The notes under the pieces are model-generated. The model did no database searches, was not told where the DNA came from, and saw only the letters and a program-made list of their open reading frames with translations. 64,000 bases of DNA. Origin: Lysinibacillus sp. BPa_S21. Lineage in GTDB: Bacteria; Bacillota; Bacilli; Bacillales_A; Planococcaceae. The stretch's first letter is position 1, and every line of letters begins with the position of its first letter. The stretch covers positions 62,001-126,000 of the forward strand of contig NZ_JALIRS010000010.1 in assembly GCF_023337795.1 (NCBI RefSeq), in the 5' to 3' direction. Positions 43,359-53,442 of the stretch are shown here, piece after piece. Made by a program: the position numbers and the translations under genes.

Positions 43359-44078
43359 TTACCAAAAAATTGTTTCGGGGTATTTAGCTTTAATTTCAAT
43401 TTCATGTAATGATTTTTTGGTAGTAATCGCAGCCTCCATAAGTTGCGATTTAAGCGTTATATATTCATCGTCTTCTAACATTAATCGGAGTGCAAACGCT
43501 GCTAAATGAGTTTTACGTTCCTCCAAGCTTAGTTGAATGTACTCTAGGTTCAAAACATCTACGTACTGCGTTGCATAACGGAATGTTAATGGACTTTTAG
43601 TGTGTAGCATTCTTAGAAATACTAAGTATTGTTCTTCATTCATCTCCTGCTCTAAGCAATCAGCAACCGCTGCCTGGAATTTACGAATTGTCGCAACATC
43701 AATATTCCAATCAGAAGAATCAATGAGCTCTTGATGTAGGCGAATGAAATCGTTTAATGCAATAGCGGTAAAGATCAGCTCTGGCCAAAGAACCTCTGCT
43801 GCGAAATAAACATTTTTGTTTGGGAAAATTAGTTCATGCTGTGTCAGAACACTTTTGTTGATACCATTGCTAACAAACTCAAGCTGATGTGTCCCCTTGG
43901 AAGCTTGACGTAGATTATAACAAACACTAAGAATGCGAAGGCGCGCTCCTTGATAATCATAATACTTGTTTTCATCACCAGTTATTTTGTAAATGGCATT
44001 AATCAGCTCATCTATATCCCAAAAATCACCACTTATACGTGCCCCGGTTAACTGCTCAGTACTTTGAATTGACAGCAT
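43359..44078 (-). CDS. Conserved protein of unknown function downstream of rluF
   Basis: 239-aa soluble, mostly helical protein. The opening TEQLTGARISGDFWDIDELINAIYKITG and the central HELIFPNKNVYFAAEVLWPELIFTAIALNDFIRL are reminiscent of a Firmicutes family of unknown function (possibly DUF6904, not certain). There is no signal peptide or membrane segment. It starts 22 bases after the rluF stop on the same strand, with AAGGGGAT upstream, and is thus probably in the rluF operon. Confidence 0.75.
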   Translation of the reverse strand: MLSIQSTEQLTGARISGDFWDIDELINAIYKITGDENKYYDYQGARLRILSVCYNLRQASKGTHQLEFVSNGINKSVLTQHELIFPNKNVYFAAEVLWPELIFTAIALNDFIRLHQELIDSSDWNIDVATIRKFQAAVADCLEQEMNEEQYLVFLRMLHTKSPLTFRYATQYVDVLNLEYIQLSLEERKTHLAAFALRLMLEDDEYITLKSQLMEAAITTKKSLHEIEIKAKYPETIFW

Positions 44079-44100
44079 CGTTCCATCCCCTTAAATTACT

Positions 44101-44802
44101 TTATTTTGGTGTGTATTTAAGTAGTCTGAATAGTTCTGTTCGTTCTTTATCTGTTAAATCGCGCCACTGTCCAACCTTTAAGTTGCCAAGCTTAATATTC
44201 ATAATACGAATGCGTTGTAGACGCTTAACGGAGTAGCCAAGTGCCGAACACATACGACGTATTTGACGGTTTAAGCCTTGCTCTAAAATGATTTTAAAGA
44301 CTTTATCAGATATTTTTTCAACATGACAAGGTAGGGTTGTCGTATCTAAAATATCTACACCAGCTCCCATTTTTTTGATGAATTGCTCCGTAATAGGTTT
44401 ATCGACTTGCACGATATATTCTTTTTCGTGATGATTTTCTGCACGTAAAATTTTATTGACGATGTCACCATCATTTGTCAGTAATAATAGCCCTTCTGAC
44501 TCTTTGTCTAGCCGTCCAATATGAAAAATGCGAAGCGGGTGATTGACAAAATCAACGACATTTCCTTTTATATGTCGTTCAGTTGTGCTTGTAATTCCTA
44601 CTGGTTTGTTTAAGGCAATATATACGAGCTGTTCTTCTTTCTTTACCTCTTTTCCATCAACGCAAACCATATCACCAGCCTCAACCTGACTTCCTACTGT
44701 TGCAAGCTCACCATTAATCGTTACTTTACCTTCTGCTATCCATTTATCAGCACCTCGACGAGATACGATACCTGTTTCACTCAAATATTTATTAATGCGC
44801 AT
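44101..44802 (-). CDS. rluF: 23S rRNA pseudouridine synthase, RluF-type
   Basis: 233-aa RNA-modifying enzyme. S4 RNA-binding domain (about 1-60; [22 protein letters not shown]) and RsuA/RluB-type catalytic domain with the catalytic Asp in [17 protein letters not shown] (about 97-113), plus [23 protein letters not shown] near the C terminus. By similarity it modifies U2604 of 23S rRNA (E. coli numbering), or belongs to the closely related RluB group. AGGAGAACAGT precedes the ATG. It probably forms an operon with the downstream unknown gene. Confidence 0.88.
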   Translation of the reverse strand: MRINKYLSETGIVSRRGADKWIAEGKVTINGELATVGSQVEAGDMVCVDGKEVKKEEQLVYIALNKPVGITSTTERHIKGNVVDFVNHPLRIFHIGRLDKESEGLLLLTNDGDIVNKILRAENHHEKEYIVQVDKPITEQFIKKMGAGVDILDTTTLPCHVEKISDKVFKIILEQGLNRQIRRMCSALGYSVKRLQRIRIMNIKLGNLKVGQWRDLTDKERTELFRLLKYTPK

Positions 44803-45124
44803 ACTGTTCTCCTATACATGTATATTATTTTTAAGTATACATTATTGTTGGTCACACCGTGAATCCTAGAAGCTTTTCTAGCAAAAATAGCCTTTCGCCA
44901 TAGCTTATATAGTCCACTCCGAACAATGGTTTTCATGAGTCTCCTCTTCGCTCTATGTGCTTTCATATCAACTGCTTCAAAAAAATTTTAAAAAGTTGAA
45001 ATTTTTTCTCGTTTCTGACAATATATTGGGTAAGAGGGTTTCTATGAAAATATCGTTTTTTCGATGAAAATGATGATTTTTGTAGAGTATGTTCTCATTA
45101 TTTTGTGTAAAGGGGAGAAGTAAA
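44803..45124. other. Divergent intergenic region between rluF and the aldehyde dehydrogenase gene
   Basis: 322 bp without a gene. It contains the 12-bp palindrome TATACATGTATA (44813-44824) overlapping the rluF leader, and two ATGAAAAT direct repeats (45044-45051, 45064-45071) around an ATCG-T6-CGAT hairpin upstream of the dehydrogenase. I saw no sigma-54 -24/-12 pair and no cre box good enough to report. Confidence 0.35.
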
Positions 45125-46645
45125 ATGGTTTATGCATTTCCAAACACTGAAGGATCGGTAGTTCAATTCAAGGAGAAATATGAAAATTACATTGGTGGGG
45201 AATGGACACCTCCAGTGAAAGGACAATACTTTGATAATGTTACACCTGTTACTGGACAAGTTTTTACACAATTAGCTCGATCTACTGCTGAAGATATTGA
45301 ACTTGCAATTGATGCAGCTCATGCCGCAAAAGAAGAATGGGGCAAAACATCCCCAACAGAGCGTGCGAACATTTTACTTAAAATTGCGGACCGCATAGAA
45401 CAAAACTTAGAAAAGCTAGCCGTTGCCGAAACATGGGATAACGGGAAAGCGGTACGTGAGACATTAAATGCAGATATCCCTCTTGCGATTGATCATTTCC
45501 GTTATTTTGCGGGGGCTTTACGTGCACAAGAAGGCGCAGTAAGCCAAATCGATAATGATACAGTTGCTTATCATTTCCATGAGCCAATTGGGGTAGTAGG
45601 TCAAATTATCCCTTGGAATTTCCCATTATTAATGGCTGTTTGGAAGCTAGCACCGGCACTTGCAGCTGGAAACTGTGTAGTGTTGAAACCTGCAGAGCAA
45701 ACGCCAGCTTCGATTATGGTGCTCGTTGAATTAATAGAAGATTTATTGCCATCAGGTGTACTAAATGTTGTCAATGGCTTTGGTTTAGAGGCAGGGAAGC
45801 CGCTAGCATCAAATCCACGAATTGGTAAAATTGCTTTTACTGGTGAAACAACAACTGGTCGCTTAATTATGCAATATGCTTCACAAAACCTTATTCCGGT
45901 TACATTAGAATTGGGTGGCAAGTCGCCAAACATATTCTTTGAGGATATTATGGATGAAGATGATGCCTTTTTAGATAAAGCAGTTGAGGGCTTTGTATTA
46001 TTCGCTCTAAACCAAGGTGAAGTATGTACATGTCCTTCTCGTGCACTAATCCAAGAATCTATTTACGATAAATTTATGGAACGCGTCCTGCAGCGTGTTG
46101 AAGCGATTAAATTTGGGAATCCACTTGATCCGAATACGATGATGGGAGCGCAGGCTTCGAGTGAGCAAATGGAAAAAATCCTTTCTTACTTAGATATTGG
46201 TAAGCAAGAAGGTGCAGAATGTCTAATTGGAGGAGAGAAAAACAGTGTAGGGGCAGGCTTCGAAAATGGCTACTACATTAAACCGACTGTCTTCAAGGGA
46301 CATAATAAAATGCGTATTTTCCAAGAAGAAATTTTCGGGCCAGTTGTTGCTGTAACGACATTTAAAACAAAAGAAGAAGCATTAGAAATTGCTAATGACA
46401 CATTATACGGTTTAGGTGCGGGTGTATGGACACGTGATATGAATACAGCTTATCGCTTCGGTCGTGGTATTGAAGCAGGGCGTGTTTGGACAAACTGCTA
46501 CCATGCTTATCCTGCACATGCAGCGTTCGGTGGCTATAAAATGTCGGGTGTTGGTCGTGAAAACCATAAGATGATGTTAGCGCATTATCAGCAAACGAAA
46601 AACTTATTGGTTAGCTACAGCGAAAACAAACTTGGTTTCTTCTAA
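45125..46645 (+). CDS. NAD-dependent aldehyde dehydrogenase (ExaC/AcoD-type, acetaldehyde)
   Basis: 506-aa enzyme oxidising short aldehydes such as acetaldehyde to acids with NAD. ALDH fold with the oxyanion WNFPL, catalytic Glu in ELGGKSPN (about 266-273) and catalytic Cys in [15 protein letters not shown] (about 300-314). Length and the C-terminal [14 protein letters not shown] match the ExaC/AldB group exactly. ATG 45125 with AAGGGGAGAAG upstream is preferred over an ATG at 45089. The following DUF779 gene is its standard partner. Confidence 0.92.
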   Translation: MVYAFPNTEGSVVQFKEKYENYIGGEWTPPVKGQYFDNVTPVTGQVFTQLARSTAEDIELAIDAAHAAKEEWGKTSPTERANILLKIADRIEQNLEKLAVAETWDNGKAVRETLNADIPLAIDHFRYFAGALRAQEGAVSQIDNDTVAYHFHEPIGVVGQIIPWNFPLLMAVWKLAPALAAGNCVVLKPAEQTPASIMVLVELIEDLLPSGVLNVVNGFGLEAGKPLASNPRIGKIAFTGETTTGRLIMQYASQNLIPVTLELGGKSPNIFFEDIMDEDDAFLDKAVEGFVLFALNQGEVCTCPSRALIQESIYDKFMERVLQRVEAIKFGNPLDPNTMMGAQASSEQMEKILSYLDIGKQEGAECLIGGEKNSVGAGFENGYYIKPTVFKGHNKMRIFQEEIFGPVVAVTTFKTKEEALEIANDTLYGLGAGVWTRDMNTAYRFGRGIEAGRVWTNCYHAYPAHAAFGGYKMSGVGRENHKMMLAHYQQTKNLLVSYSENKLGFF

Positions 46646-46660
46646 TTAGTAGGGAGGTGC

Positions 46661-47026
46661 ATGAGCGTGGTCGTGCGTGTTTTAGCAACAGAAGGAGCGC
46701 TAGCACTAATCGAATTATTAAAGGAAAAGCATGGACCTATTATGTTCCATCAATCAGGTGGTTGCTGTGATGGCTCCTCGCCGATGTGTTATCCAGAGGG
46801 AGACTTACTATTAGGTGATCAGGATGTTTGCCTTGGAGAGATTGGTGGTGCTTCCTTCTACATGCATAAAAATCAATATGACTATTGGAAGCATACACAA
46901 ATAATCTTGGATGTTGTCGATGGTAGAGGCGGTATGTTTTCGTTGGAAGGCGTTGAAGGTAAGAGATTTTTAACAAGATCAAGAGCCTTTTCCGCAGAGG
47001 AATTAAAAGAATTAAGGTTAATTTAA
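46661..47026 (+). CDS. DUF779 protein, aldehyde dehydrogenase partner
   Basis: 121-aa protein with a Cys-rich motif HQSGGCCDGSSPMCYP (about 29-44) that could bind metal, followed by a beta-rich domain. DUF779 genes regularly follow ExaC/AldB-type aldehyde dehydrogenases (family knowledge), and here it starts 15 bases after that gene with AGGGAGGTGC upstream. Its function is not settled; an accessory or redox role is likely. The terminator at 47084 closes the operon. Confidence 0.88.
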   Translation: MSVVVRVLATEGALALIELLKEKHGPIMFHQSGGCCDGSSPMCYPEGDLLLGDQDVCLGEIGGASFYMHKNQYDYWKHTQIILDVVDGRGGMFSLEGVEGKRFLTRSRAFSAEELKELRLI

Positions 47027-47083
47027 GTGCACCGAATAAGCAATATAAGGATAATTAAGGTGTAATGTAGTATACATTTATGG

Positions 47084-47113
47084 ACAGCGGCAAAAATAAT
47101 GCCGCTGTTTTTT
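47084..47113 (+). terminator. Terminator of the aldehyde dehydrogenase-DUF779 operon
   Basis: ACAGCGGCA (47084-47092) and TGCCGCTGT (47100-47108) form a perfect 9-bp stem followed by TTTTT. Confidence 0.88.
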
Positions 47114-47188
47114 ATGTTCATTGTTAAAAAACAGTTGAATCTTTTCGACGATATATTACGTAAATATGGAAAAAGGAGTGTGTTAAAC

Positions 47189-48151
47189 ATGGACTTTGTT
47201 ATGATCGAAAATCAGTTTACAAATACGGTAGAGGATGTCTCGAAGGCTGCAGGTAGGACGGTAGATCGTAAAATCGTGTTAGCCATTGCTAGTAAATATG
47301 TGGCATCAGGGAAATCTTTTGATGCCGTTAAATATAAAGAAGTATTACAAGAAATGAAAAAGCAAACGTCATGGACATCTCCGCTAAGAACAGCGGTAGG
47401 GTATAGTATTGCTGCAAATTTAATGGAGCAAGAGGATACAGAACAAGCAGTTGAAAATTTACTAACTAACGCTAATATAATGAAGGAAGTAAAATTTAGA
47501 AGTGGGAACTTTAGTTTTATTGGTGCACAGTTTTTAACGGAAGAGAAAAGTGAGAAACGTGCACATGCACAGAAAGCACGTGCATTATTTGATGCAATCC
47601 GCAAACATCATCGTTTTTTAACATCATACGATGACATTCCTTATGCTGTACTGTTAAGTAGCCCATCTGATGACGTAGAGCTACGCGCGGAAACAATGAA
47701 TCGTTATTATAAAGAATTACGTACATATAATTTTAATGCAGGCAATGAGCTTCAATGGCTGTCGCAAGTACTGACTTTATTATCACCTCAATATGATAAT
47801 AATTTAGTGTCAAATGTTGTGACAATCCGTGACGCATTAAAAAATCAGGATGTAAAGGTCAAAACGATGCACTATCCATTACTGGGCTTTTTAGCAATCC
47901 TTGAAATGAATCAAGCACAGCTTCAACAGATTATTGATTTATATCATGAGTTAAAGGGGATGAAACTTTTAAAATGGCATCGTGAATTCGTGTTATTTAT
48001 GGCTATACAAATTGCTGTTTATGATATGGCGCAGGTGCAACAATCTTTATCGATGTCAATTATGTCATCGATTGAATTATTAATTCAGGCACAGCAAGCA
48101 GCAATGTTCGCAGCAGTAAGCGCAGCAGCTGTAGCATCAAGTTCTTCGTGA
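47189..48151 (+). CDS. DUF4003 family protein
   Basis: 320-aa helical cytosolic protein of a Firmicutes family (DUF4003). N-terminal KAAGRTVDRKIVLAIASKYVASGK, a central ARALFDAIRKHHRFLTSYDDIPYAVLLS motif and a C-terminal Ala/Ser-rich tail (MFAAVSAAAVASSSS) are seen. Family function is unknown. ATG 47189 with AAAGGAGTG is preferred over an in-frame ATG at 47099, which lies within the preceding terminator. It is 42 bases before the next dehydrogenase gene and could be co-transcribed with it. Confidence 0.8.
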   Translation: MDFVMIENQFTNTVEDVSKAAGRTVDRKIVLAIASKYVASGKSFDAVKYKEVLQEMKKQTSWTSPLRTAVGYSIAANLMEQEDTEQAVENLLTNANIMKEVKFRSGNFSFIGAQFLTEEKSEKRAHAQKARALFDAIRKHHRFLTSYDDIPYAVLLSSPSDDVELRAETMNRYYKELRTYNFNAGNELQWLSQVLTLLSPQYDNNLVSNVVTIRDALKNQDVKVKTMHYPLLGFLAILEMNQAQLQQIIDLYHELKGMKLLKWHREFVLFMAIQIAVYDMAQVQQSLSMSIMSSIELLIQAQQAAMFAAVSAAAVASSSS

Positions 48152-48193
48152 TAAAATAAAGAAGAACTTGATTTTTGGAGGTGCATTGGAAGC

Positions 48194-49621
48194 ATGAAAG
48201 AAACAAAGCTATGGATTAATGGACAGTGGCAGAACGCGAAGGCAACATATGAATTGAAATCACCCTATAGCGGGGAGGTTATTGCGAAGGTAGCTAAGGC
48301 GTCAGTTTCTGACGTTGAGCAAGCGATAGAAGGTGCACACGAGGCATTCCAAACGTTTAAAAAGACAACGGCTTACGAACGTGCCGAAATATTATATAAA
48401 GTGGTCGACATCATGCGCCAGCGTAAAGAGGAATTAGCTGAAATTTTAGCCTTAGAGGCAGGTAAACCAATATCAGCTGGTTTAACCGAAATAGAGCGCA
48501 CAATAGCAACCTATCAATTTGCTGCTGAGGGGGCTAAGCAAGCAAAGGGTGAAACGGTACCGATGGATGCTGCACCTGGAGCTGGGGATCGTATTGGCTG
48601 GACTAAACGAGAACCTCTAGGTGTAATTTCAGCCATTTCCCCATTTAATTTCCCATTTAATTTAGTGGCACATAAATTAGGCCCTGCCTTTGCAGTAGGA
48701 AACACGGTTGTCTTAAAGCCAGCAACGCAAACGCCATTAAGCTCTATCGTGATGGCGGAAATTTTCCAACAAGCGGGCCTACCTAATGGTGCACTTCAAA
48801 TTATTACAGGTAGCGGTGGTGAGTTAAGTGATACACTTGTGACCCATCCACTTGTGAAAAAGGTGACATTCACGGGAAGTGGTAAGGTTGGATTGGGCAT
48901 TAAAGAAAAAGTTGGTTTACGAAAGGTTACTTTAGAACTTGGTTCCAATGCAGCGGTAATTGTCGAGCCTTCGACACCGATTGATAAAATTATTTCGCGT
49001 TGTGTTGGAGGAGCCTTTAATTTTGCTGGACAAGTTTGTATCTCTTTACAACGTATTTATGTACATGCATCGATTATTGATGATTTTACAAAAGCGTTTG
49101 TAGCTGAGACAGAGAAATTAGTGGTAGGTGATCCACTAGATATAAATACTGATGTGAGTGCAATGATTAATCCAAAAGAAGTTGAACGTATTCGTCAATG
49201 GATTGAGGAAGCAAAGTCACAAGGTGCGGTAGTTGCAACAGGAGGTACATTTACGGAACGTACTTTAACGCCAACTGTTATGACGAATGTGACGGCGGAT
49301 ATGAGAATTGTTTGTCAGGAAACATTCGCACCAATCGTCTCAATTGTTTCATATGAAACATTAGACGACGCTATTCGACTAGTGAATGAGTCAGAACTTG
49401 GCTTAAATGCAGGAATTTATACGAATGTGTTACCAGATGCATTACGGGCAGCGGACGAATTACAAGCAGGCGCTGTTATTATTAATGATATTCCGACATT
49501 CCGAGTTGATAATATGCCGTATGGTGGCGTGAAAATGAGTGGCTATGGACGCGAAGGCATTAAGTGGGCAATCGAGGAAATGACAGATATGAAATTTATT
49601 ACGATGAAAAAATCGTTCTAA
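48194..49621 (+). CDS. Aldehyde dehydrogenase family protein
   Basis: 475-aa NAD(P)-dependent dehydrogenase. N-terminal WINGQWQNAKATYELKSPYSGE, catalytic Glu in TLELGSNAAVIVE (about 248-260), and catalytic Cys in NFAGQVCISLQR (about 276-287). The short length and PMDAAPGAGDRIGWTKREPLG segment match a subgroup with succinate-semialdehyde/phosphonoacetaldehyde-type enzymes, but the substrate cannot be fixed. AGGTG lies upstream of the ATG (TTTTTGGAGG at 48172). Only distantly related to the ExaC-type enzyme at 45125. Confidence 0.88.
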   Translation: MKETKLWINGQWQNAKATYELKSPYSGEVIAKVAKASVSDVEQAIEGAHEAFQTFKKTTAYERAEILYKVVDIMRQRKEELAEILALEAGKPISAGLTEIERTIATYQFAAEGAKQAKGETVPMDAAPGAGDRIGWTKREPLGVISAISPFNFPFNLVAHKLGPAFAVGNTVVLKPATQTPLSSIVMAEIFQQAGLPNGALQIITGSGGELSDTLVTHPLVKKVTFTGSGKVGLGIKEKVGLRKVTLELGSNAAVIVEPSTPIDKIISRCVGGAFNFAGQVCISLQRIYVHASIIDDFTKAFVAETEKLVVGDPLDINTDVSAMINPKEVERIRQWIEEAKSQGAVVATGGTFTERTLTPTVMTNVTADMRIVCQETFAPIVSIVSYETLDDAIRLVNESELGLNAGIYTNVLPDALRAADELQAGAVIINDIPTFRVDNMPYGGVKMSGYGREGIKWAIEEMTDMKFITMKKSF

Positions 49622-49688
49622 TTTGCATCAGCTCTTTTTCTGCGATACGATGACGAAAGAACATTCATGAAGGGAAGTTGCAAGAACT

Positions 49689-50168
49689 ATGACAAACAAC
49701 GCAATACCGATGGGCCAGTCACGTACTGTTCAAACGCGTCTTGTATTACCGCCAGATACAAATAATCACAACTCCATTTTCGGTGGAAGAGTGTTAGCTT
49801 ATATTGATGAAATTGCTGCTATTACAGCAATGAAGCATGCAAAAGGGCACGTAGTCACAGCCTCTATAGATTCAGTTGATTTTTTATCGGCAGCACATGT
49901 AGGGGATATTTTAGAAATAGAAAGTATTGTTTCGTCAACTGGACGTTCTTCAATGGAAGTTTACGTTCGAGTTATTTCACGAAACATTGAAACTCGTGAG
50001 GAACGATTAACGACGGAATCCTTTGTAACGATGGTTGCAGTTGATGATGAAGGTAAACCTAAGCCAGTTCCTGCAATTTATCCTGAAACAGATGCAGAAA
50101 AACGTCTGTTTGAAACGGGGCCAGCAAGACGAGAACATCGCAAACAAAAACGCGAATTACCACATTGA
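49689..50168 (+). CDS. Acyl-CoA thioesterase, YkhA-type hotdog
   Basis: 159-aa cytosolic thioesterase hydrolysing acyl-CoA. Single hotdog domain with NNHNSIFGGRVLAYIDEIAAITAMKHA (about 27-53) containing the catalytic Asn/Asp helix, followed by TASIDSVDFLSAAHVGD. The C-terminal tail is basic and Lys/Arg/Glu rich. The ribosome site GGGAAG lies about eight bases upstream. It is followed by a strong terminator. Confidence 0.9.
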   Translation: MTNNAIPMGQSRTVQTRLVLPPDTNNHNSIFGGRVLAYIDEIAAITAMKHAKGHVVTASIDSVDFLSAAHVGDILEIESIVSSTGRSSMEVYVRVISRNIETREERLTTESFVTMVAVDDEGKPKPVPAIYPETDAEKRLFETGPARREHRKQKRELPH

Positions 50169-50198
50169 AAATGGACAAAACCCATCTCTAAACTAAAA

Positions 50199-50243
50199 AA
50201 GCCGGTGTAATTTTACGATCAGTAAAATTACACTGGCTTTAAA
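50199..50243. terminator. Strong terminator after the thioesterase gene
   Basis: AAGCCGGTGTAATTTTAC (50199-50216) and GTAAAATTACACTGGCTT (50222-50239) form an 18-bp stem with one G-U, then TAAATTTTATT. Confidence 0.9.
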
Positions 50244-50261
50244 TTTTATTTCATAAAAAAA

Positions 50262-50510
50262 TAAGGATCACTTCTGATAAAATTAAGTCACCACAACAAA
50301 ATTATACAGAAAGAAGGATCCTTATGTTTAAAGATTATAACATGAATCAATTCACTTCATCTACTTTTTCGACCATTTAAGCGGGGTCTTCCGATGCTAA
50401 TTCCTTTTCATTTTTCCGTTCAATTTTTGGCATGATTTCTTTTTCAAGCAGCTTATCGTATAGATGGTTTGACTTTTCCCACTAATTGAAGCAAGTTATT
50501 CCTAGGCTCT
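50262..50510. mobile_element. Decayed IS1182-like transposase remnant
   Basis: A good ribosome site (AAAGAAGG) and ATG at 50324 begin an 18-codon frame MFKDYNMNQFTSSTFSTI that matches the recalled N terminus of IS1182 transposases (MFKDYxMNQ), then breaks. About 80 bp further, on the opposite strand, EKSNHLYDKLLEKEIMPKIERKNEKELASEDPA reads in one frame (about 50478-50381), coding-like but unrecognised. No full transposase or matching ends are left. Confidence 0.5.
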
Positions 50511-50519
50511 TATTCGTGC

Positions 50520-51830
50520 TTACATTTTTAACTCATTTACCACATTAATAAGTGAATCGGAAGAAGAAGAAACTAAGGTAGCCCCTTGTGACAGTTCGGT
50601 AATCAAGTTAGAGATCGCTGAAATATCTCTTGATGTATTTACATACTGCTGTTGAATTCCAGAAACAGCATCGGCGATATCATTAAATGATTTAGATAAA
50701 TTGTTTTGTGTATCTACGCTAAGTTGAATCTTTTCATCAACATTTATCACTGAATTCGACATTGTTGTAATATTACTTTCTGTTTCTTTAATGAGATGAG
50801 AAACATTTTGTACAGCATTTTTTGTTTCTTCTGCAAGCTTACGGACTTCCTCTGCAACAACAGCAAAACCTTTACCATGCTCACCTGCACGAGCTGCCTC
50901 GATAGAAGCATTCAATGCTAATAAGTTAGTTTGATCGGCAATTCCTGTAACTAGCCCTACAATCTCTGATATTTTTTGAGAAGATGTACGCAACTGGTTC
51001 ATCGTCACTTCGAGACTGTTTACACTTTGTAAAATAACCTGTATTAAATCATTTTGACCTTGTAGCTGCTGCTGTCCACGTCGAGATTTTTCCTGTGTAT
51101 CGGCAACGAAGTTTAAACCTTGTTTAGTAGCTACTGCGATATCATCTGTTTGAGAAGATATGACTAATAAAGAAGCTGCTGTTTCTTCACTAATCCCATT
51201 GAGTTCCTCTGCCGTTTTTTGAATGGTCGTAACAAGTGCATTTTTTGTTTCATCAGCTGCTGCACGAATGCGTTCTTCTTCTTTTTCATAGGCTTCAATT
51301 ACAAGTTGCTGCTCGAAGTTAATGATTTTGCAGAAAGCATTGATAGCACGTATTGCATCATGTTTTGATATATCTAACTCATTTGTAAAGCGTGTAAATG
51401 TTGTTGTTAATGATTGGAATGAGGCGATATACCACTTCGATTGTAGACCAATTCGGACATGGGTTTCGGCAATTGCCTTCCGTTCAATAATATAAGCGTT
51501 ATTAATATGACTTTCAAAAATATCACTCAAATGCTTATGTAAAGTAATTTTTAAACGATCGATTTGTGACGTTCTGTTGATAATGTCTAATAAACCTTGG
51601 CTCAAACTAATGGCTGCATAAAACTGATCCACCATTTCAGGAACTAAATCCTTAGCGAAAGGCTGTAGTTGTTTAATGATGGCTAAATCCTCAATTGTTA
51701 AATCCAAAAGCTGTAACTGTTTTTCAAGTTTTGGATGGTTTGAGACATCCAATTGCACATCGTTCTTATAATTTTCAGGTACTAATGTAATTGAGTAGCG
51801 AGAATCGTTCTTTTTTGTAAACCAACTCAT
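50520..51830 (-). CDS. hemAT: Heme-based aerotaxis transducer HemAT
   Basis: 436-aa cytosolic chemoreceptor that senses oxygen by a globin domain. The globin-coupled sensor domain covers about 20-185 with proximal heme His124 ([13 protein letters not shown], compare His123 of B. subtilis HemAT); the signalling domain is C-terminal (tip [19 protein letters not shown]). No TM helix is present. ATG 51830 has GGAG nine bases upstream and is preferred over an in-frame ATG at 51845. It controls movement toward or away from O2 through CheA/CheW. Confidence 0.93.
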   Translation of the reverse strand: MSWFTKKNDSRYSITLVPENYKNDVQLDVSNHPKLEKQLQLLDLTIEDLAIIKQLQPFAKDLVPEMVDQFYAAISLSQGLLDIINRTSQIDRLKITLHKHLSDIFESHINNAYIIERKAIAETHVRIGLQSKWYIASFQSLTTTFTRFTNELDISKHDAIRAINAFCKIINFEQQLVIEAYEKEEERIRAAADETKNALVTTIQKTAEELNGISEETAASLLVISSQTDDIAVATKQGLNFVADTQEKSRRGQQQLQGQNDLIQVILQSVNSLEVTMNQLRTSSQKISEIVGLVTGIADQTNLLALNASIEAARAGEHGKGFAVVAEEVRKLAEETKNAVQNVSHLIKETESNITTMSNSVINVDEKIQLSVDTQNNLSKSFNDIADAVSGIQQQYVNTSRDISAISNLITELSQGATLVSSSSDSLINVVNELKM

Positions 51831-52125
51831 TGTTGTTTGCTCCATTCTTTATAAATGCATAGTAGTATATAAAAAATCGAATTGCTTATTTTGTTAATTT
51901 TTCGGAATATATGGTATTTAGTCTATTCTACTATTTTTTGTAGTGAATTTGGTTAAAATTTTAGTGTATTTCTTTATTTTTTTATAGGCATTATAGACGA
52001 CTGTCGAATAAAAGTCATGAAATAGACTATTAAAAAGGTAATAGGTAAATTGAATTTGAAATAGGAAACCTGTAAAATACGAACTGTTTAGATTGATCGT
52101 AACAATAGTTTTGAGGAGGTATTAC

Positions 52126-52335
52126 ATGGAGAAGAAACGTTTCAAATTTGTTATTCCGGTTATGGTAATTGTAGCAATAGGATCGGTTTACATGTTGCGA
52201 AACTACTATACTGAGGTACCCGACTTAGATCAACTATTAATTACTATCTGTGCAACATTAGTATCTGGGGTACTCGCATACTTTTTATTTCCACAGCAGG
52301 GCGAAGATAAAGTTGATGATCGTGGACCTTACTGA
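52126..52335 (+). CDS. Small two-span membrane protein
   Basis: 69-aa protein with two TM helices (about 6-25 and 38-57), a short polar loop (RNYYTEVPDLDQ) and an acidic cytosolic tail (QQGEDKVDDRGPY). Strong ribosome site TTGAGGAGGT before ATG 52126; an earlier in-frame ATG at 52093 has none. It resembles small hypothetical proteins of Bacillales; function is unknown. The gene has its own terminator. Confidence 0.72.
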   Translation: MEKKRFKFVIPVMVIVAIGSVYMLRNYYTEVPDLDQLLITICATLVSGVLAYFLFPQQGEDKVDDRGPY

Positions 52336-52341
52336 CAGTGA

Positions 52342-52375
52342 AAAGGCATCTTAGAAAAATCTCTAAGGTGCCTTT
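52342..52375. terminator. Bidirectional terminator
   Basis: AAAGGCATCTTAGA (52342-52355) and TCTAAGGTGCCTTT (52362-52375) pair with one G-U; T-tract poor on the plus strand, better on the minus strand (complement of GTGAAAAG), so it may serve corA. Confidence 0.7.
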
Positions 52376-52433
52376 AGCTTGTCGACAAAATAAATAGTTG
52401 ATTTCAAATTTCCGCTGGTTTCCTGCGTCATAA

Positions 52434-53417
52434 CTAAGGTTTAAATAAATTGAACCAGCCTTTAAGCTTAAAGACTGCTAGCATAAATAACGCGATAAAA
52501 ATCATAATGCCGAGTACGATAAAGTAGCTAAATCTCCCATGTAGCTCTGGCATATGGTCAAAATTCATCCCATAGACGCCGGCAATAAATGTTAGAGGAA
52601 TAAAGATTGTTGAAACAATTGTTAAGGTCATCATAATGCCATTCATGCGACTAGAGCTCATGGCCATATAGCTATCACGCATATCCGCTGTGAGCTCACG
52701 GTTAGATTCGATCATTTCGGTGAGTTTAAGCAAATGATCATAAATATCTCCGAAATAAGCACGTTCCGATTTCTTAAGTGAAAATCGGTAAGAATTAAGG
52801 ATTCGATATAAAAGATCACGCATTGGTAAAATGGTGCGTCGTAGATCAAGCAAATCACTACGGAATTCAAACACAATTTTCATAGCATTGAGGTTACTTT
52901 GGTAGGTAAGCTCATCTTCTAGTGCGTTTAAATGATCCTCAATTTTATAGACAAGTGGGAAATAGCTATCAACGATTTTATCTATAACCTGATATGTTAA
53001 ATATATGGTGCCACGTTCCCAATTCTTTGGCTGTTTTTCTAACATCTTTTGTACTCGATCTATTTCAGGTGCTTCGTTTTTATGAAATGTGACAATAAAT
53101 TTATTAGAAACAAAAATATTTACTTCCTCAGCGGTTAATTCTTCGTTAACCCTTTGAATAACAAAGAAATGGAAATTATCATAAAAATCGAGCTTTGGCC
53201 GCTGTAAACGCATTAAACAATCTTCTATAGCGAGTGGATGGAAATGGAAAAACGTATCTAACAATTGTTCTTCATCATCGGTCGGACAATTAAAATCGAC
53301 CCAATACCATTCAAATTCGTTTTTGTGTATATCTTCAAGCGGAAATTCCTTTATAAGCTTTTGATCTTTTGTAATGCCAAATGTGCGTATCACAGCATTC
53401 ACCTCAATTCTGTTCAT
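52434..53417 (-). CDS. CorA-family divalent metal transporter
   Basis: 327-aa magnesium/cobalt channel subunit (pentamer). Large N-terminal cytosolic domain (about 1-255) with long helices (YKIEDHLNALEDELTYQSNLN), then TM1 (about 267-288), the selectivity motif YGMNF (about 290-294), and TM2 (about 304-323) with basic end KLKGWFNLFKP. The opening MNRIEVNAVIRTFGI and length fit the YfjQ type. AGGATAG precedes the ATG at 53417. It follows the methyltransferase gene on the same strand by 25 bases, so they may be co-transcribed. Confidence 0.92.
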   Translation of the reverse strand: MNRIEVNAVIRTFGITKDQKLIKEFPLEDIHKNEFEWYWVDFNCPTDDEEQLLDTFFHFHPLAIEDCLMRLQRPKLDFYDNFHFFVIQRVNEELTAEEVNIFVSNKFIVTFHKNEAPEIDRVQKMLEKQPKNWERGTIYLTYQVIDKIVDSYFPLVYKIEDHLNALEDELTYQSNLNAMKIVFEFRSDLLDLRRTILPMRDLLYRILNSYRFSLKKSERAYFGDIYDHLLKLTEMIESNRELTADMRDSYMAMSSSRMNGIMMTLTIVSTIFIPLTFIAGVYGMNFDHMPELHGRFSYFIVLGIMIFIALFMLAVFKLKGWFNLFKP

Positions 53418-53442
53418 TCTATCCTAACAGGTGTATATATCT

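Noticed and set aside
43213..43509. 98-codon plus-strand frame around repeat copy C
   Set aside because: It consists of the hairpin relic, a terminator and antisense of the 43359 gene.
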